From Spirodela intermedia (Eukaryota > Streptophyta > Magnoliopsida > Alismatales > Araceae), in contig LR746265.1 in the NCBI GenBank assembly GCA_902729315.2, positions 7,501-71,500 on the forward strand: 64,000 nucleotides of DNA, written 5' to 3'. The notes beneath the pieces were generated by a model, which searched no databases, had not been told where the DNA came from, and saw only the letters and a list, made by a program, of their open reading frames with translations. Of the stretch, positions 31,719 through 43,347 are shown piece after piece. The position numbers were made by a program, and so were the translations under genes. Within the stretch, counting starts at the first letter, position 1. Every line of letters begins with the position of its first letter.

Positions 31719-33179
31719 AATTGTTCTCACACTATCTATTCGGATAGAATTTTCCAAGAATATGGATGATATCCTTCAATCGCGGCAAAAGAGAGCGAAT
31801 ATAAAGACAGAAGATTGATCGTGAAATTGAAAGAGAATGCAGGCACAATAGGAAGACGGTAAACGGAGGAAAAGATCCATATGGAAAGCATCCATCAGCC
31901 CAACAGAGACGAAGGTATTCATACGATAAAGAATGGTACTGGGCGTCGAGCCGAGCCCTACTCCTTTCGCGGAGGCTGCCTCTGGAGAGAGACGAGTGGT
32001 ACGGGACCCACTGGGGAGATCGGGGAGTCCGCGCGGACGAGACGGCTGGGACGTGAGCTGAACTGCCGAGAGAGGGTCAAGGCAGGACGAGTTTGAGAGA
32101 AGGTGCGCCGAAGCCCAAAAGACAAGCGTGGTGTCGTCGAAAGAACCCTCAATCGAAATTTAAGCTTTTAACACGAGGATTTTAGTTACCTCTAAAATTG
32201 GTCATCTTTGAGATACAGAATGGTTATAATTTTTTTTCCACGCGTGATAGACGGCTCTACGAAGTAGCGGAAATTGTATAGTCTGTATAGTATATATACA
32301 CCCTCAAACAATGAAGAGACGACTCAAGAGCGACCAGCTTCGACTCAAATGACGAGATGGTGATGAACGGTGGGAACCCGTCCGTCCTCGAGTTCTTTCC
32401 ATTTGAAGTTGAGGCTGGAAAATAACATTAACGTCACGAATGGGGGCGACCACAGTGAGAACTTAGAAAAGTGCAAAAGTTGAATGACTCTCAGGCAGAG
32501 GTCGCACGATGCTGGTGCCGATGACACATTTTGGGGAGGGGAGGCGGCGAACCCGTCCGACAAACACTCGGACTCGGTCGGCCTCCCACGCACGCACAAA
32601 CGGTCGGATTCGGGGAAATTCCGTCTTATGTGGAAACGTAGTAGCATAGCATATAGACGCCCTCTGACATGAGATAATACGGAATCAAACGCCTCCGACG
32701 TGAGCTCGTCGTATATAACGACGGGAAGCCGCCATCATCGGTGGAAGACGATTAAAGAAAGGTAAACGCCCCCTGCGAAATAGCAAAACACGCATACACC
32801 GCGGGGAGTCGTAGGGGTCCACCGGACAAGGGACAGGCTGCATCCAAGGCCTTCTGCTTATTCCTGAGTTCATAAATGTCATAGGCTTTTCGCTCCTTTC
32901 CTAATCCGGGGAAAAGATATGGCTCGACTGTTGGAAGAGGTTGGTTCCCATCACCATTGGCCAGATCGCTCTGTGGACCAGACAGCTGTCGGGGTCCTCA
33001 GACAACGGTTCCCTCATTCAAATTTGAATTGCCCCGCTACTCTGCGTGGGCCCTTTCCTCATCTCTTTAGTCTCTCTTCCTCTCTCTCCTTTAAGAGGGC
33101 TATCGTCCCCAAAGAGCTGAGCTTCCTCCGTTCGTCATCTCTCTCCAGTCCTGCGTTGCTCTTTACCGGCTGGCCTACC
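31719..33179. promoter_or_regulatory. Shared upstream region of eIF2A and the At1g65710-like gene
   Basis: The two genes diverge from this 1.46-kb interval, which must hold both promoters and 5' UTRs. A frame from 32919 is open into the + strand gene but reads an unconserved leader, so I take it as 5' UTR. A TATA-like TATATATAC stands near 32291. No other gene is seen. Confidence 0.6.
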
Positions 33180-35438
33180 ATGGGTATCTGCTTCAGTAAG
33201 AAGAAGAGCAAGAGACTGTGCTCTGCTACCACTCCTACTCAGAATCCACCCGCATCAAAACCTCTTCCACACCGACCTGCCGGAGCAGCAGCAACGCCAC
33301 CGCGAGCCCAACAGCAGCAGGCACAAGCCGCTACCGTCCCAGGCAAGAAGCAGATCTTTATCGCCGTACCGAGCAAGGAGAAGAAGGCCCAACTGAAAGG
33401 AACCGATGAACAAGCTGCAACGGGAGCGGCTGCCGCCGTTGCGGCTCACACAACGGACGCGGAGAAAACGAAATCAGCGGCGCCGACAGCGGCTACAAAG
33501 CACAGGAATGGACTCGCTAGTCCCCAGGATGAAGATTCCGGCAACGCCTCCACTGTCAGAACCTCCAGTTGCACAAAGGAGGAGGTCGAATCTATCCTTA
33601 TACAGTGCGGTCGTCTTAGTCGCAATTCCTCCGCTGTCGAAGCCGGTTACCATAGATCCAGGAAGCGGAGCTACGACTTCGACTGCACTGACAGGAGTGT
33701 CGAGGAGGACAGAGAGAAGCCACAGCTCAACAGGGCCTCTCCCCAAAGGCACCGGAGAACCCTGAGCCGGGACAGAGAATCTGGTGAACAGAAACGCCCT
33801 GGCAGCAGAGAGAGGGGGAGTGGCGGCAACGGAGGCAGGAGGGTGAGCCGATCCCCTGGGAGGAGATCGGAAAGCGTGGTGGCTTCCTCCTCCCAGGCCT
33901 CCTCAGCCCTTGAAAAGTCAAGGCAGACGCCAGGGAAGATGGTTTCGGTCCCAGCAAGAGAGAAACCTAGCGTTTCTTCAGAAGCTGGTGGTGGAGGAAT
34001 GGGCTCGAGAAAGCCGCCCCCACCGTTTTCTCTGGCTGACGGCGGCAACAAGAGAGGCGGCGAGATGAGGAGCGGCTCTCCTAGGTCCAGATCTCCCGGT
34101 AATCCCTCTAGATCCTGTAACGAGAATACACATTCGCTGAGCCGGAGCTCGTCCAGAAAGGCCGAACAATCGCCTTATAGAAGGAACCCCATGTCCGAAG
34201 TCGACGGCAACATCGTCCTCAAGGTGGACCAACCGCCATCCCTGAAGGCCGACCAGATGTCACACAACGACAACAACAAAGCACATAATAACAGAAAATC
34301 GGAGGAGGGGATGAGAAAGCCTACAACCTCAAATCACGTACAGGTGAGATGAAAGATCTGGTTCTCTCAAAGGCCTCTGATCAAGTTCTAAAACTGTATT
34401 TCTTTGTTTCCTGATGTATTTCATTGTTGCTTTTACCGGTAGAAAATCGGCGAGAACTCCGCCCCCCTGCGTAGGAATGCAGTTGTGGAGGTAATGAATG
34501 TGGTGAACAGCAGCAGCACCACCAGCAGCAACAGCAGATGCGTGAGGGAGCAGCTATTGAGCTGCAGGGCGAAAGAGCAACTGCAACGGGCGTCAGAGGA
34601 ACGTGAAGAGATGCCGAGAATGGTTCCCAAGGGTGGAGAAGTGGAAGTTCCGCCCAATCCGAGGGTCATAACAAGAAGCAGATCTTCTAGGAGGTCTTCC
34701 AGGGATCTCGACGCAAACCCGGACGACCTTCTGAACCAAACCTCTTACACATCCTTGCTGCTTGAAGATATCCAGAACTATCACCAACAGACAGCTGCTT
34801 TCTCCCTCCCGGCTTGTGTCTCGAAAGCCTGCTCCATCCTCGAAGCTGTTGCCGATCTCAACTCCTCTTTTGGCAGCAAAATCTCCGAAACTGATCGTTC
34901 CCGTGTCGACGAAGGACATTATCACTCTGTCAAAACTGGTAAGTTGGGACCGACGCAGGATGAGTTCGTGGAAGCTGAAGCAGTCGTCAAAGATGATCTG
35001 ATGAGGCCGAGTCTTCACAAATATGTGTCCTCGCGGGATTTGGGGGAAGACTTGGAGCCGCAGGAATCAGCAGGAAGCAATAGCTATGTCGGTCAGTCAT
35101 GGGCGTCTCCGTGTGAACCTAACTCAGCCGAGTCCGCCGACCGTTGCTGGACGTCCTCGTGGTCGAACAATGGGGCGGAGGAAATCGGTGAGGAGTTCGG
35201 TCCTCGAGAGGCCCAGAAGCAGCAGCATCACCAGAAACAGCCGTTGGAAACGAGTGAGAGAAGGTTGAGAAAGGGCGCCGCCGCGAATAATCAGAATCCC
35301 TCGGCCGCCGCTACGTCGGGCAGCAAGAGAACAACGGAGTCCAGAAGCCGTCATCAGCAGCCTGGGCGAGGCGCAAGCAGCAGCAGCAGCAGCAGTGGTA
35401 TCGGTGGAAGCGCCAAGGTGGCGGTGGGAGTTGTCTGA
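33180..35438 (+). CDS. Uncharacterised At1g65710-like protein (Ser/Arg-rich, N-myristoylation site)
   Basis: Two exons, 33180-34343 and 34443-35438 (GT-AG, phase 0), code for 719 aa. The start MGICFSKKKSKR has Gly2 and Ser6 of an N-myristoylation site plus Cys4 for palmitoylation, so membrane attachment is likely. Conserved family segments: CTKEEVESILIQCGRLSRNS and RSYDFD in exon 1; SRRSSRDLDANPDDLLNQTS, YTSLLLEDIQNYHQ and SLPACVSKACSILEAVADLN in exon 2. The rest is low-complexity Ser, Arg, Gly and Gln, with a poly-Ser run near the C-terminus. The family has no established biochemical function that I know of. The gene converges with PDX2, whose stop codon is 424 bp away. Confidence 0.85.
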
Positions 35439-35524
35439 TTTCGTGCTGTTTGCTCATCTCGTCGGCAATTGCTGCCGAGGTCGCACTGTTTGTTTGGTCA
35501 ACCGGCGGGGAAGGCGAAGGAACT

Positions 35525-35660
35525 TGCTTCCGCCCTCCAAAACCGACCGGCCTTTGTACGTGTCGGGCGGAAGGTGACACATCGCTTCCCGCGATTGCCC
35601 GATCTTTTCCTGTTGTTGTTGTTGTTGTACTTGTTGTACCAGTAGTACCTGTAACGATGG
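35525..35660. repeat. Intergenic segment present again at 42235-42360
   Basis: Between the convergent ends of the At1g65710-like gene and PDX2. The stretch around CCGACCGGCCTTTGTACGTG (35543-35562), followed by a TTG-repeat tract, recurs at 42256 and onward with moderate differences. It is one end of a local duplication; see 42235-42740. Confidence 0.8.
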
Positions 35661-35861
35661 GATGAAGGAAAGTAATCCATTCCTTCGCCCCGTGGATCGG
35701 GAGGGAGATTGACTAAACTAGATCGAAAACCTCACCCAGCGCCACTCCCAGCAGCAGCAGCAGCTGCGTATCCCGGCCACCAGCACTAAATACAATGTGA
35801 ACTTGGATAAGTAAGAGTCGGGTGAGACGGACAAGAACGTAGTACATCTTCCAAAGAAGTC

Positions 35862-38800
35862 CTATTCAAATATGGGGAGATCAATACGATCTCTTCTCTG
35901 GACATCTGGCCCTAGCGCGGACGTGGAGGCCTCTTCTTCGGTCCACTTCCCCATCTTCAAGAAGAACCTGTGCCTGCAAGACGAGCAGCCGATGTGAACA
36001 ATGCGTAGCCGAGAACAATTGTGCTTATCGCAGAATAAAAGAGGGGAAGGGTGCCCCACCATCGTACGTCTGCCGTCAGTTCGGGGTGGAAGGCCGTGCC
36101 CAACAAGTTGGCCTGCCTCACGGCGACAATCACCTTACCCTGTCAAACAGTGGCGGGGCGCACCCATCATCCATCATTCATAGAGAGAACTATAGATTGG
36201 AAACCGTGAATGCACACGCTCAACACCCCCAATCCACCAGGAAAGGAAGACGAATACAGAAAAACACCGAAGGCGTCGCTCAACTTTAGACGGTTAATGG
36301 AAGTAAAGCGGCCACGGGATACGCTCCCATTCTCGCGATTCGAATGTCGTTCTTCTAGGAGGTTCACATTAGCCTCGTCTAGCTTTCGGGGCAGTCACCT
36401 GGAATCTTACAGGGCGATGGAAGGTTCATTTCTACTCCATCAAGGAAAGAAATACTTTCGGCTGCTGAAAAAAAAAAAAAAAACTGTTCTATAGGAGCCC
36501 ACCGCCACCTCGAGGGAAAAAGGGCCAACCTAGTTTATGAGAAGGAACTTTCCAGAGGCGTTCCCATGATAGAAAGAACTTCACAAGGTGAAATCAAAAG
36601 CGATACGCAGGCGATCAAAAGCATGTTGCTTCTTGTGTGTACAAGACCGAACAGAAAACAAGCAGCTATTCGAAGAGTCAACAGGAGGGTTTCAAAATTT
36701 ACCATTCTGTTGCCAAGAAATTTGCTAAGCCACGAGATTTCTAATTGCGCCCTAGGTTGGCGTCTCTGGTCAACTCAAACAGTATGGATGGGACAAACGT
36801 GAATCCGCATGAAGTTTACCCCAAGACAATAGCCTGTCGAAGGTTCTGACGGCGATTCCTCAAGCTTCCTCCCGGATGCTAGTGAGAGAAGCATTGAAGT
36901 GGGATAGCTGCGAGAGGGTGTCTGCCTCCTCGGGACGGAGGAATATTCTTGGCCAAATCGCGTTGGGCTTTAAGAAATCAAATCGACTTCAAATTTGTGC
37001 AGTCCCAGAAGAAAAAGAAAAGGCGAAAAAGGATTTCGGGAGACCAAATCGTTCAAACATTTGTTTTCTGGGGAGGGATTGCGACAGCGCAGTCCAAATT
37101 ACCACGGCCCAGTTCGGAACTTTTACCCTTGAAACAGTGTATAAAAGAAAAAAGATCGATCATCCTCGCCTTCATCTGAAAACCCAATTCGGGCATAAAG
37201 AGTCTGCTAGATTCAGTTAGGATCCGTGGATTGCCCATTGTTTTTAATGCTCACTGGGATGGGAAGGAACTGTCGTCTTGGATTTGAAACTTTGTTCGGA
37301 ATGTGAGATAACAATCAACATAGCTGAGGAAAAGAACCTCGGGAAGAAGAAGATTCTTACATGGACTCATAAATGTGCCTTCGTGTTTTTAATACAGGCT
37401 AAGAGCAAAATGCAGGGCCATTCGCTTAACGCTTTCCCTCAGTTTTTACAAAACCTTGAAGAAGACGAAGAAGAAATAGCACAAGCTTTAGAACAACAAA
37501 CTTCAAGACTATGTAAACTCATATCCAGATAATTACTTTAGAGCAATGTCGATCCCCCCTTGACGGGCTAAACAGGCTCCTTTCTCGCAATCGACGATGG
37601 ATATCAAGCCCATTAGGAAGATAGGATATAAAACTATCCACGTGCAGACCAACAGTTTCACACAAGGGTAATCCGTAAAAAATGCTGTTATGTCGACGCA
37701 AACCAAAATACAAGGTGCGGTAAATGCGTTGAACTGAATGTTTAACGTTTTATGATGGCCCCGAGGCGCGCTGAAAAAAATTTCAACATCCCTATTTGAT
37801 AAAGCAACTGCCAGCTAATGTACAAAAAAACAATAGGGATAGGCAAAACCTCTTGGAGAGCTGCTTCTTCAATTGTAGGTTTACCGATTGGAAAAGAATA
37901 GCTGGCTAGAATTTCGACATCAGGCCCAGCTTCTAAGATAGCTGGCGCACGAATGAATACTGCACGGAAACAGGGAGGACCGCCTTCCTTAGCTGCGAGC
38001 TCGGGAACGGAAATCTGTGTCTCAAAGCTCTCAAGCTGCAAGAATTCAACAGCCCACAAAAAAAAAAGTCAAGCGCCCCAATATTTCCTAAAATCACGGT
38101 CGGAGTAGCGAGAATACAACGCAATTATAAGCCGTGCGTTCGTTCAGAATCACGAGCGCCTCGATACCTGGAATTCGCTGTCAACCAAATGATCATATCC
38201 CACCGTTACCTGACTACCAAAGAAGTTCCGATGGACAGTGCAGTCCAGGCCGCCGATAAGCTCTTGCCCTCCTGATTTTTGCCCTGAGACACAAGATCAT
38301 CGACTTTAATCTTCATTTGGAAACAATTTCACCGCACATCTTTAGTACGTATGTCTGCTCACCAACGGCCTTGTTTGCCAGGAAGATAAGTCCTGCACAA
38401 GTGCCCCAGACAGGCTTTCCAGTCCTGACAAAGTCACGCAGCGCCGGAAACTGCAAACACACACCGGTTTTCAGAAACTAGTCTCGTGTTTTAAGCTGTG
38501 ACACTTCCCATCCGTGCAATTTTCTTCATTCTATGACACAAGAGTACTTCTTGAACTGGAAACTCTATTCCTCGTCTTTAGAAAGATTTGTAGCTACGAT
38601 AATGAAAAATGGCAATTTAGATCCCAGATAATAGATGCTGCAGGATGCCTGATGCCTGATGCCACTACCAACGGCCGAAAATGCGGTTAAAAGATGATGC
38701 TGTACTGTGTTCCCGTAAGAAGATGGCACATCTGCGAGCAGATTAGTCACAGAAACCTATTTGGGTTCGGTTTGCATAAAAAGAAAAATGCTTCTCTCTT

Positions 38801-39731
38801 CGAGAATTGAGCATAGAATTCTACAGAGAAGCGTGCAGGAGAGAGAATCTTTCTCTCAAAACTTTCGCTCTTGTTAAGACGGCGCCTTGCATATGGGTAG
38901 TTTTTGAAAACCTAAGGTATTTGATAGTCTTCGCAGACAACGAAGTTTAGTGATGGAGGGAGACTGGTCAGTGTTTTCACATGTCCATCCATCTTTTTTG
39001 TCATCAGCGATGGATCAGGAACTAGACTGAACATCCGACGGTTTTTCCATCATAGAACGAACGTCGGGCACCCCTCCATTCCATTCCCCTGACGAAAGAG
39101 TGAGTCAAGACGTGGGAAACCCCTCTGTTTTTAAGTCTGGTTATTCTCGAACAAACTGCATGTTTTTGCTGCCCGGTGATTCTCGAAGAAAGACATCGCC
39201 GATGAAAAACAGGAATAGAAAATAATGGCCCCTGTCATGAAAAAATATACCTCATATTCAGGAACGGACAAAGTGGCAGAATTTCGCGCCTACCGCAAAC
39301 AGAGTGGAGAAATGAATACACGGGAGACAAAAGCCGAGGTTCTCCTATCTAGCGACGAGAAAGTAGCGGTTAGCGGCAGTGCACCCGGGGGCACTAGTCG
39401 CGCAATCAAGCAAGTACGGTAACAGAGGGTAGGAGAATTGAGTAGCAGCGGTACGGACCAGGTTGTGGTACTCGGCGAGCTTGGCCATGGTGGTACTCTC
39501 TCCTCCGGGAATGATGAGCGCGCCCAAATCGTTCAGATGCTCGGGCTTCCGCACTTGCACCCCTTTCACCCCCAACCTCCGCAGCACTGTGGAGGCAATT
39601 GAAGTAAAACAAAAGAAAGGGAGACGACGGAGTAAAGATTTCAACAAGAGGATCACAGATTCATGAGGCTCGCCTGCAAGATGCTCGTTATAGGAGCCTT
39701 GTAACGCGAGCACACCGACAGTCGCCGTCAT
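35862..39731 (-). CDS. PDX2: Pyridoxal 5'-phosphate synthase glutaminase subunit PDX2
   Basis: PDX2 releases ammonia from glutamine and passes it to PDX1, which builds vitamin B6 (pyridoxal phosphate) in the cytosol. Seven exons: 39674-39731, 39459-39586, 38363-38450, 38210-38283, 37850-38035, 36060-36139, 35862-35973, giving 241 aa in phase. Start [17 protein letters not shown]; oxyanion segment [17 protein letters not shown]; nucleophile Cys80 in [42 protein letters not shown]; His196 and Glu198 in [11 protein letters not shown]-terminus [11 protein letters not shown]. The catalytic triad is complete. Intron 1 has a GC-AG boundary (CAG then GCGAGC) and intron 5 is long (36140-37849) with a weak GTTTTG donor. 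A longer N-terminus from 39851 is open but unlike the family. Confidence 0.92.
36140..37849 (-). other. Long PDX2 intron 5, no internal gene recognised
   Basis: 1.7 kb between the exon ending EEAALQE and the exon starting GKVIVAVRQ. Open frames of 60 to 114 codons occur on both strands, but I recognise none of the products and none has a start or splice context that convinces. Confidence 0.6.
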
Positions 39732-40581
39732 ACTGATGATGCCGGTGCTGGAGCGGGGGATGAGGACTGGCAGGGAGGGGTGCACAGTTGGGTGACGGAA
39801 GGAGACCGGGAGGGCGAGGAGGTTGTGGTGGTAGGTTCTTATTCTCCCCAATTGCCACGCGCCGCCCCTCTTTACCGCGACCTATACGGCTTCCTCCACC
39901 CTCCATTCCGGTCGTCCACATTCGGATACAATAGGAGTCCCGTTGGAAAAGGGTAGGAAGGGGGTTTGGGTGTGTGCGTGAAGATAGAAGTCCCGTTGGA
40001 AAGCGTGACGCCACGAATAAGGCGCAATAAAATGGCCGAATTCTCAGCCGCTCCCTCGTGTCTTCCGGCCCGGCCAAAATACGTCAGCCAGCAGAACATC
40101 TCGCTATAATTCCGACGGGCGAGGGTTTCCCTAAAATGGAGAGAGCGGTCAGAATTTCTGGAGCCGCCTAGAAAAGACGTTTCTTCCCTCGCCAGACGAA
40201 ACAATTCGATGTGAAAGTTAGTTCTGAAAGACACGCCGCTCCATCCCTGAAAACTTCGCTCGAAATACGAGGTCTCCATGTGACGGGGGCACGTCTCTGG
40301 ACCGGATAACGGGTTCGAATTTTGCATGATATCCAAGTGACGTTGCCTGCGTTTCAATCTCTTCTCAGTATCCGCAAGTAGTAGGCGGTCCAGGGAAAAA
40401 CACGCCGGCGAAGACACCAGCGAGTACTACGGTTTCTGCAGAGCCGTCCAACGGGGACAGCCTCCTTCTAAGAAACCTTTATGGGGTCAAATTATTTCAG
40501 GGATACCTATGTTGATCCCGGTTACGATTACGATGCGCGAGCGCCACGGCTTGGAGGAAGGGGAGGCCCAATGCGTCGACT
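39732..40581. promoter_or_regulatory. PDX2 upstream region (about 39970-40570 duplicated at 42370-42740)
   Basis: Region 5' of PDX2. It holds the promoter and 5' UTR by position; I see no clear TATA box. The stretch about 39970-40200 (GAAGTCCCGTTGGAAAG, GGCCGAATTCTCAGCCGC, TCTGGAGCCGCCTAGAAAAG) recurs at 42370-42560, and ACGATTACGATGCGCGAGCG at 40527 recurs at 42674. Confidence 0.75.
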
Positions 40582-42228
40582 TATGGAAAAGGATACATTC
40601 AAATGGGAAAATTAGCGTAGATTGTGATCTAGTTTCGTCTTAAATTGCGTCGACTTATGTTTATGGCGTTCATATTTTTTGGAACTAGATGCCTTTTTAA
40701 AAAAAAATCATTTTTCTTGAAAGCATACATGCTTATCGGTGGGGTTCTCTATTTAGCTTCAATTTCGAACTTCAGACCAAAAGCATTGGATACGTACATA
40801 CTAGTAGAAATATTTATTTTTCATCTGTTCCTAGTTATATATACTAATCTCATTTTCTTTCTAGGACCCAAGGTTCCAGCCTGATAAATCAAGCACCTAT
40901 CAGCCGGTAAAATGTAATGCTGATTGTGCTTGTGACGATGAAAAGAACCAGTGTACATATGAGAGGCAGTATGCAGAAAGGAGCTCTAGCAGTGGGGTTC
41001 TTGGTGAGGATCTTATCTCATTCGGCAAGGAGAGCGCACTTGTGCCACAACGGGCTGTTTTTGGCTGTGAAAATTCAGAAACTGGCGATCTGTACACTCA
41101 GCGTGCTGATGGCATCATGGGCCTAGGCCGTGGTCGGCTCAGTGTGATGGATCAACTTGTTGAAAAGGGGGTTATCAGTGATTCGTTTTCCCTATGCTAT
41201 GGCGGGATGGGCGTTGGAGGTGGTGCGATGGTTCTTGCGTGGAAAAATGTGAAAACATTGTTGTCACATCAAGATGATCTTTCAGTTGATATGGGGAGTG
41301 AAAAAGAAATTTTGAAGTATCATGCGAATGGCTAGAAAGTGTGTACTGGAGAGGTGTATGACCTATGGTAGCTTAATATTTCCATCATAATGAAAGTCAT
41401 CATTGTTTATCTTTTTCCTTTCTGATTATTTCCGGGTGAACATAGATGGTCTCTGTTTCTAATGTACTTTTGGTGTTTAATTCTAGGCGAGTGGAATGTT
41501 TCGCTTATCACATTTGATATTCATGTAAGCATGAATAAGTCGGACCTGGTGCCACATATCTCAGAACTTGCAGAGTATATTGCACGTGATTTGGAAGTCA
41601 ATGCATCTCAGGTAATATAAAATATACTGTGTTTTGTTTCTTATTTAGATACGCTCTATGCGTTAACGAGGATGCAGTGTACATCCTCAGGTCTAAGTCA
41701 AACCTATGATTCGTGAATTCCTTGTTAATGATCTCTGTTATCGCGGAAACAAACAGGTCAGCTTAATAAGTCTCAAGAGTGAAAGCCAAGGGTCACTCAT
41801 AAGATGGAGTATCTCTCCTTCAGGTTCTGCTGATTTTATTTCCCGTGATGCTGCAGTGGTGAGGCTTTTTCGTGGTTCCAGTGCTTAGCTAGCCGACCAT
41901 GTTAGCGCCGAGTCTCCTGTTTTAAGTTGAATGGAACTCGTTTCAGGGGATAATATCTCGCTTAATTGAACACGGTGTCCACCTTCCGGAGAAGTTTGGA
42001 ACTTCCAAACTTGTTGACTGGAAAGTGGAGCGTCTATCTGAGAGGTAATAACTTAATTATGCGCTGAATGTTATGTTTTATTTTGCTTTTTGTGAATGCA
42101 TAATCTGGTTTAAACTAGAAGGTATTTTTATAAGTGAGTTTGACGTTTGAAATTCAGTAGATACACGTGGTTTAATTTAGCAGATACTCAAGGAAGAGAA
42201 CCATCTTTTCTCTTTTTAACAGATCCTA
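40582..42228 (+). pseudogene. Chimeric partial copy of the aspartic protease gene
   Basis: Two blocks of the neighbouring protease gene are fused. Block A, 40582-41235, corresponds to 44806-45459 (constant offset 4224): end of intron 2 and most of exon 3. Block B, 41236-42228, corresponds to 48560-49552 (constant offset 7324): end of intron 8 with exons 9-11 and the start of exon 12. I saw no insertion or deletion in either block, and the stretches compared by eye are identical. Exons 1, 2 and 4-8 are absent. At the joint, exon 3 runs into intron sequence and stops at 41333-41335 after AWKNVK. It keeps neither catalytic Asp and has no promoter, so it is a dead fragment. Confidence 0.92.
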
Positions 42229-42234
42229 AGAACT

Positions 42235-42740
42235 TTCTTCTGCGCTCCAAAGCCGACCGGCCTTTGTACGTGTCGGGCGGAAGGTTGCTTCCCTGGGTTG
42301 CCCGCTCTTTGTTGTCGTTGTTATTGTTGTTGTAGATGTACCAGTAATTGTAAGGATCGGACGAAGATAGAAGTCCCGTTGGAAAACGCGACGCCACGAA
42401 TAAGTCGCAACAAGATGGCCGAATTCTCAGCCGCGACGCCCTACTGTCTTCCGGCCCGGCCAATACGTCAGCCAGTAGAACATCTCGCTATAATTCGGAC
42501 GGGCGAGGGTTCCCCTAAAATGGAGGGAGGGGTCAGATTTTCTGGAGCCGCCTAGAAAAGATACTTTCTTGGTCCTCGGCAGACGAACAATTCAACCTGA
42601 CAGTTGGGGGGGCAGCAGCCGCCTTCGAAGAAGAAATCTTCATCAGGGATTATTAGTGTGAAGATGCAGATGACGATTACGATGCGCGAGCGCCAAAGGT
42701 GGGGTCGGATGGGGGTGGGGGAGGCCTAACGCGTCCCGAG
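42235..42740. repeat. Second copy of the PDX2 flanks without the PDX2 gene
   Basis: 42235-42360 matches 35525-35660 (downstream of PDX2) and 42370-42740 matches parts of 39970-40570 (upstream of PDX2), in the same order and orientation. The 4.3 kb between them in the original, which contain PDX2, are missing. This fits a duplication of the PDX2 locus followed by loss of the gene. The copies differ at many positions, so it is older than the protease duplication next to it. Confidence 0.75.
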
Positions 42741-43347
42741 TATCCATCTAGCGTTGACTTTCTTGCGGGAGTTTTTTAACCCGTGAGATGATGGCTATCC
42801 AGTAATCAGCGTTTACTCGTCTCCGCTTCTACTTAGTAACGAGGGCGTAGCTAACACGAGGACGCGTGTGAAAAAACGCGACGAACCCGTCATCATGTTT
42901 CCCACGAGGATGGGTTGAGCTCACGGAAGCGAAAAAACTTCTTTTTCACATGGGTAGCTAGAGAGGAGGAAGGCAAGTGGATACAACCAGATCTAATGAA
43001 CCAGTGATATTAACCAAACCATGGCAAAAGAAAGGCCTCGTTCGGCCTGGTAGTTCCCAGAATGTAACTTCCAGCGCGCATAAAAATATAATGATTACTT
43101 GATCACCGGCCCCTCGGAGGGCCATTCCTGTTTGTGCCCTGTAAGTGGGCCCCGCAGGAAGAAGGGGGAGAGAAGGCTCATATCTTGCAGAGAAATTGTG
43201 CGAGAAAGAAGATCCAGATTTCTGGTACCTCCTCCGTCGGCATCATCGTCGTCAACGGTGGAGGGGAGGGGACAGGACAGGACAGGAGAGAATAAGAAGA
43301 CAAAGTACCGAGGAAGGAGAGGCAGAAGTCCGACGCGGCGCCGGGCT
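42741..43347 (+). promoter_or_regulatory. Upstream region of the aspartic protease gene
   Basis: About 600 bp between the duplicated patch and the protease start codon. A frame from 43099 runs in phase into the protease, but its translation is Arg/Ser-rich without family likeness and would bury the signal peptide, so I treat it as 5' UTR. No TATA box that I would defend. Confidence 0.5.

Noticed and set aside
36140-37849. PDX2 truncated after EEAALQE
   Set aside because: The missing end ([22 protein letters not shown]) is present at 35862-36139 beyond a 1.7-kb intron and joins in phase.
42188-42463. Shared peptide MAGPEDxR...FPTGLLSS at 42.2-42.5 kb and 39.7-40.1 kb (- strand) as a conserved gene
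   Set aside because: It follows from the duplicated PDX2 upstream DNA; nothing else supports coding.
43099-43347. Upstream in-frame start of the aspartic protease
   Set aside because: The added residues resemble 5' UTR and would place the signal peptide internally.
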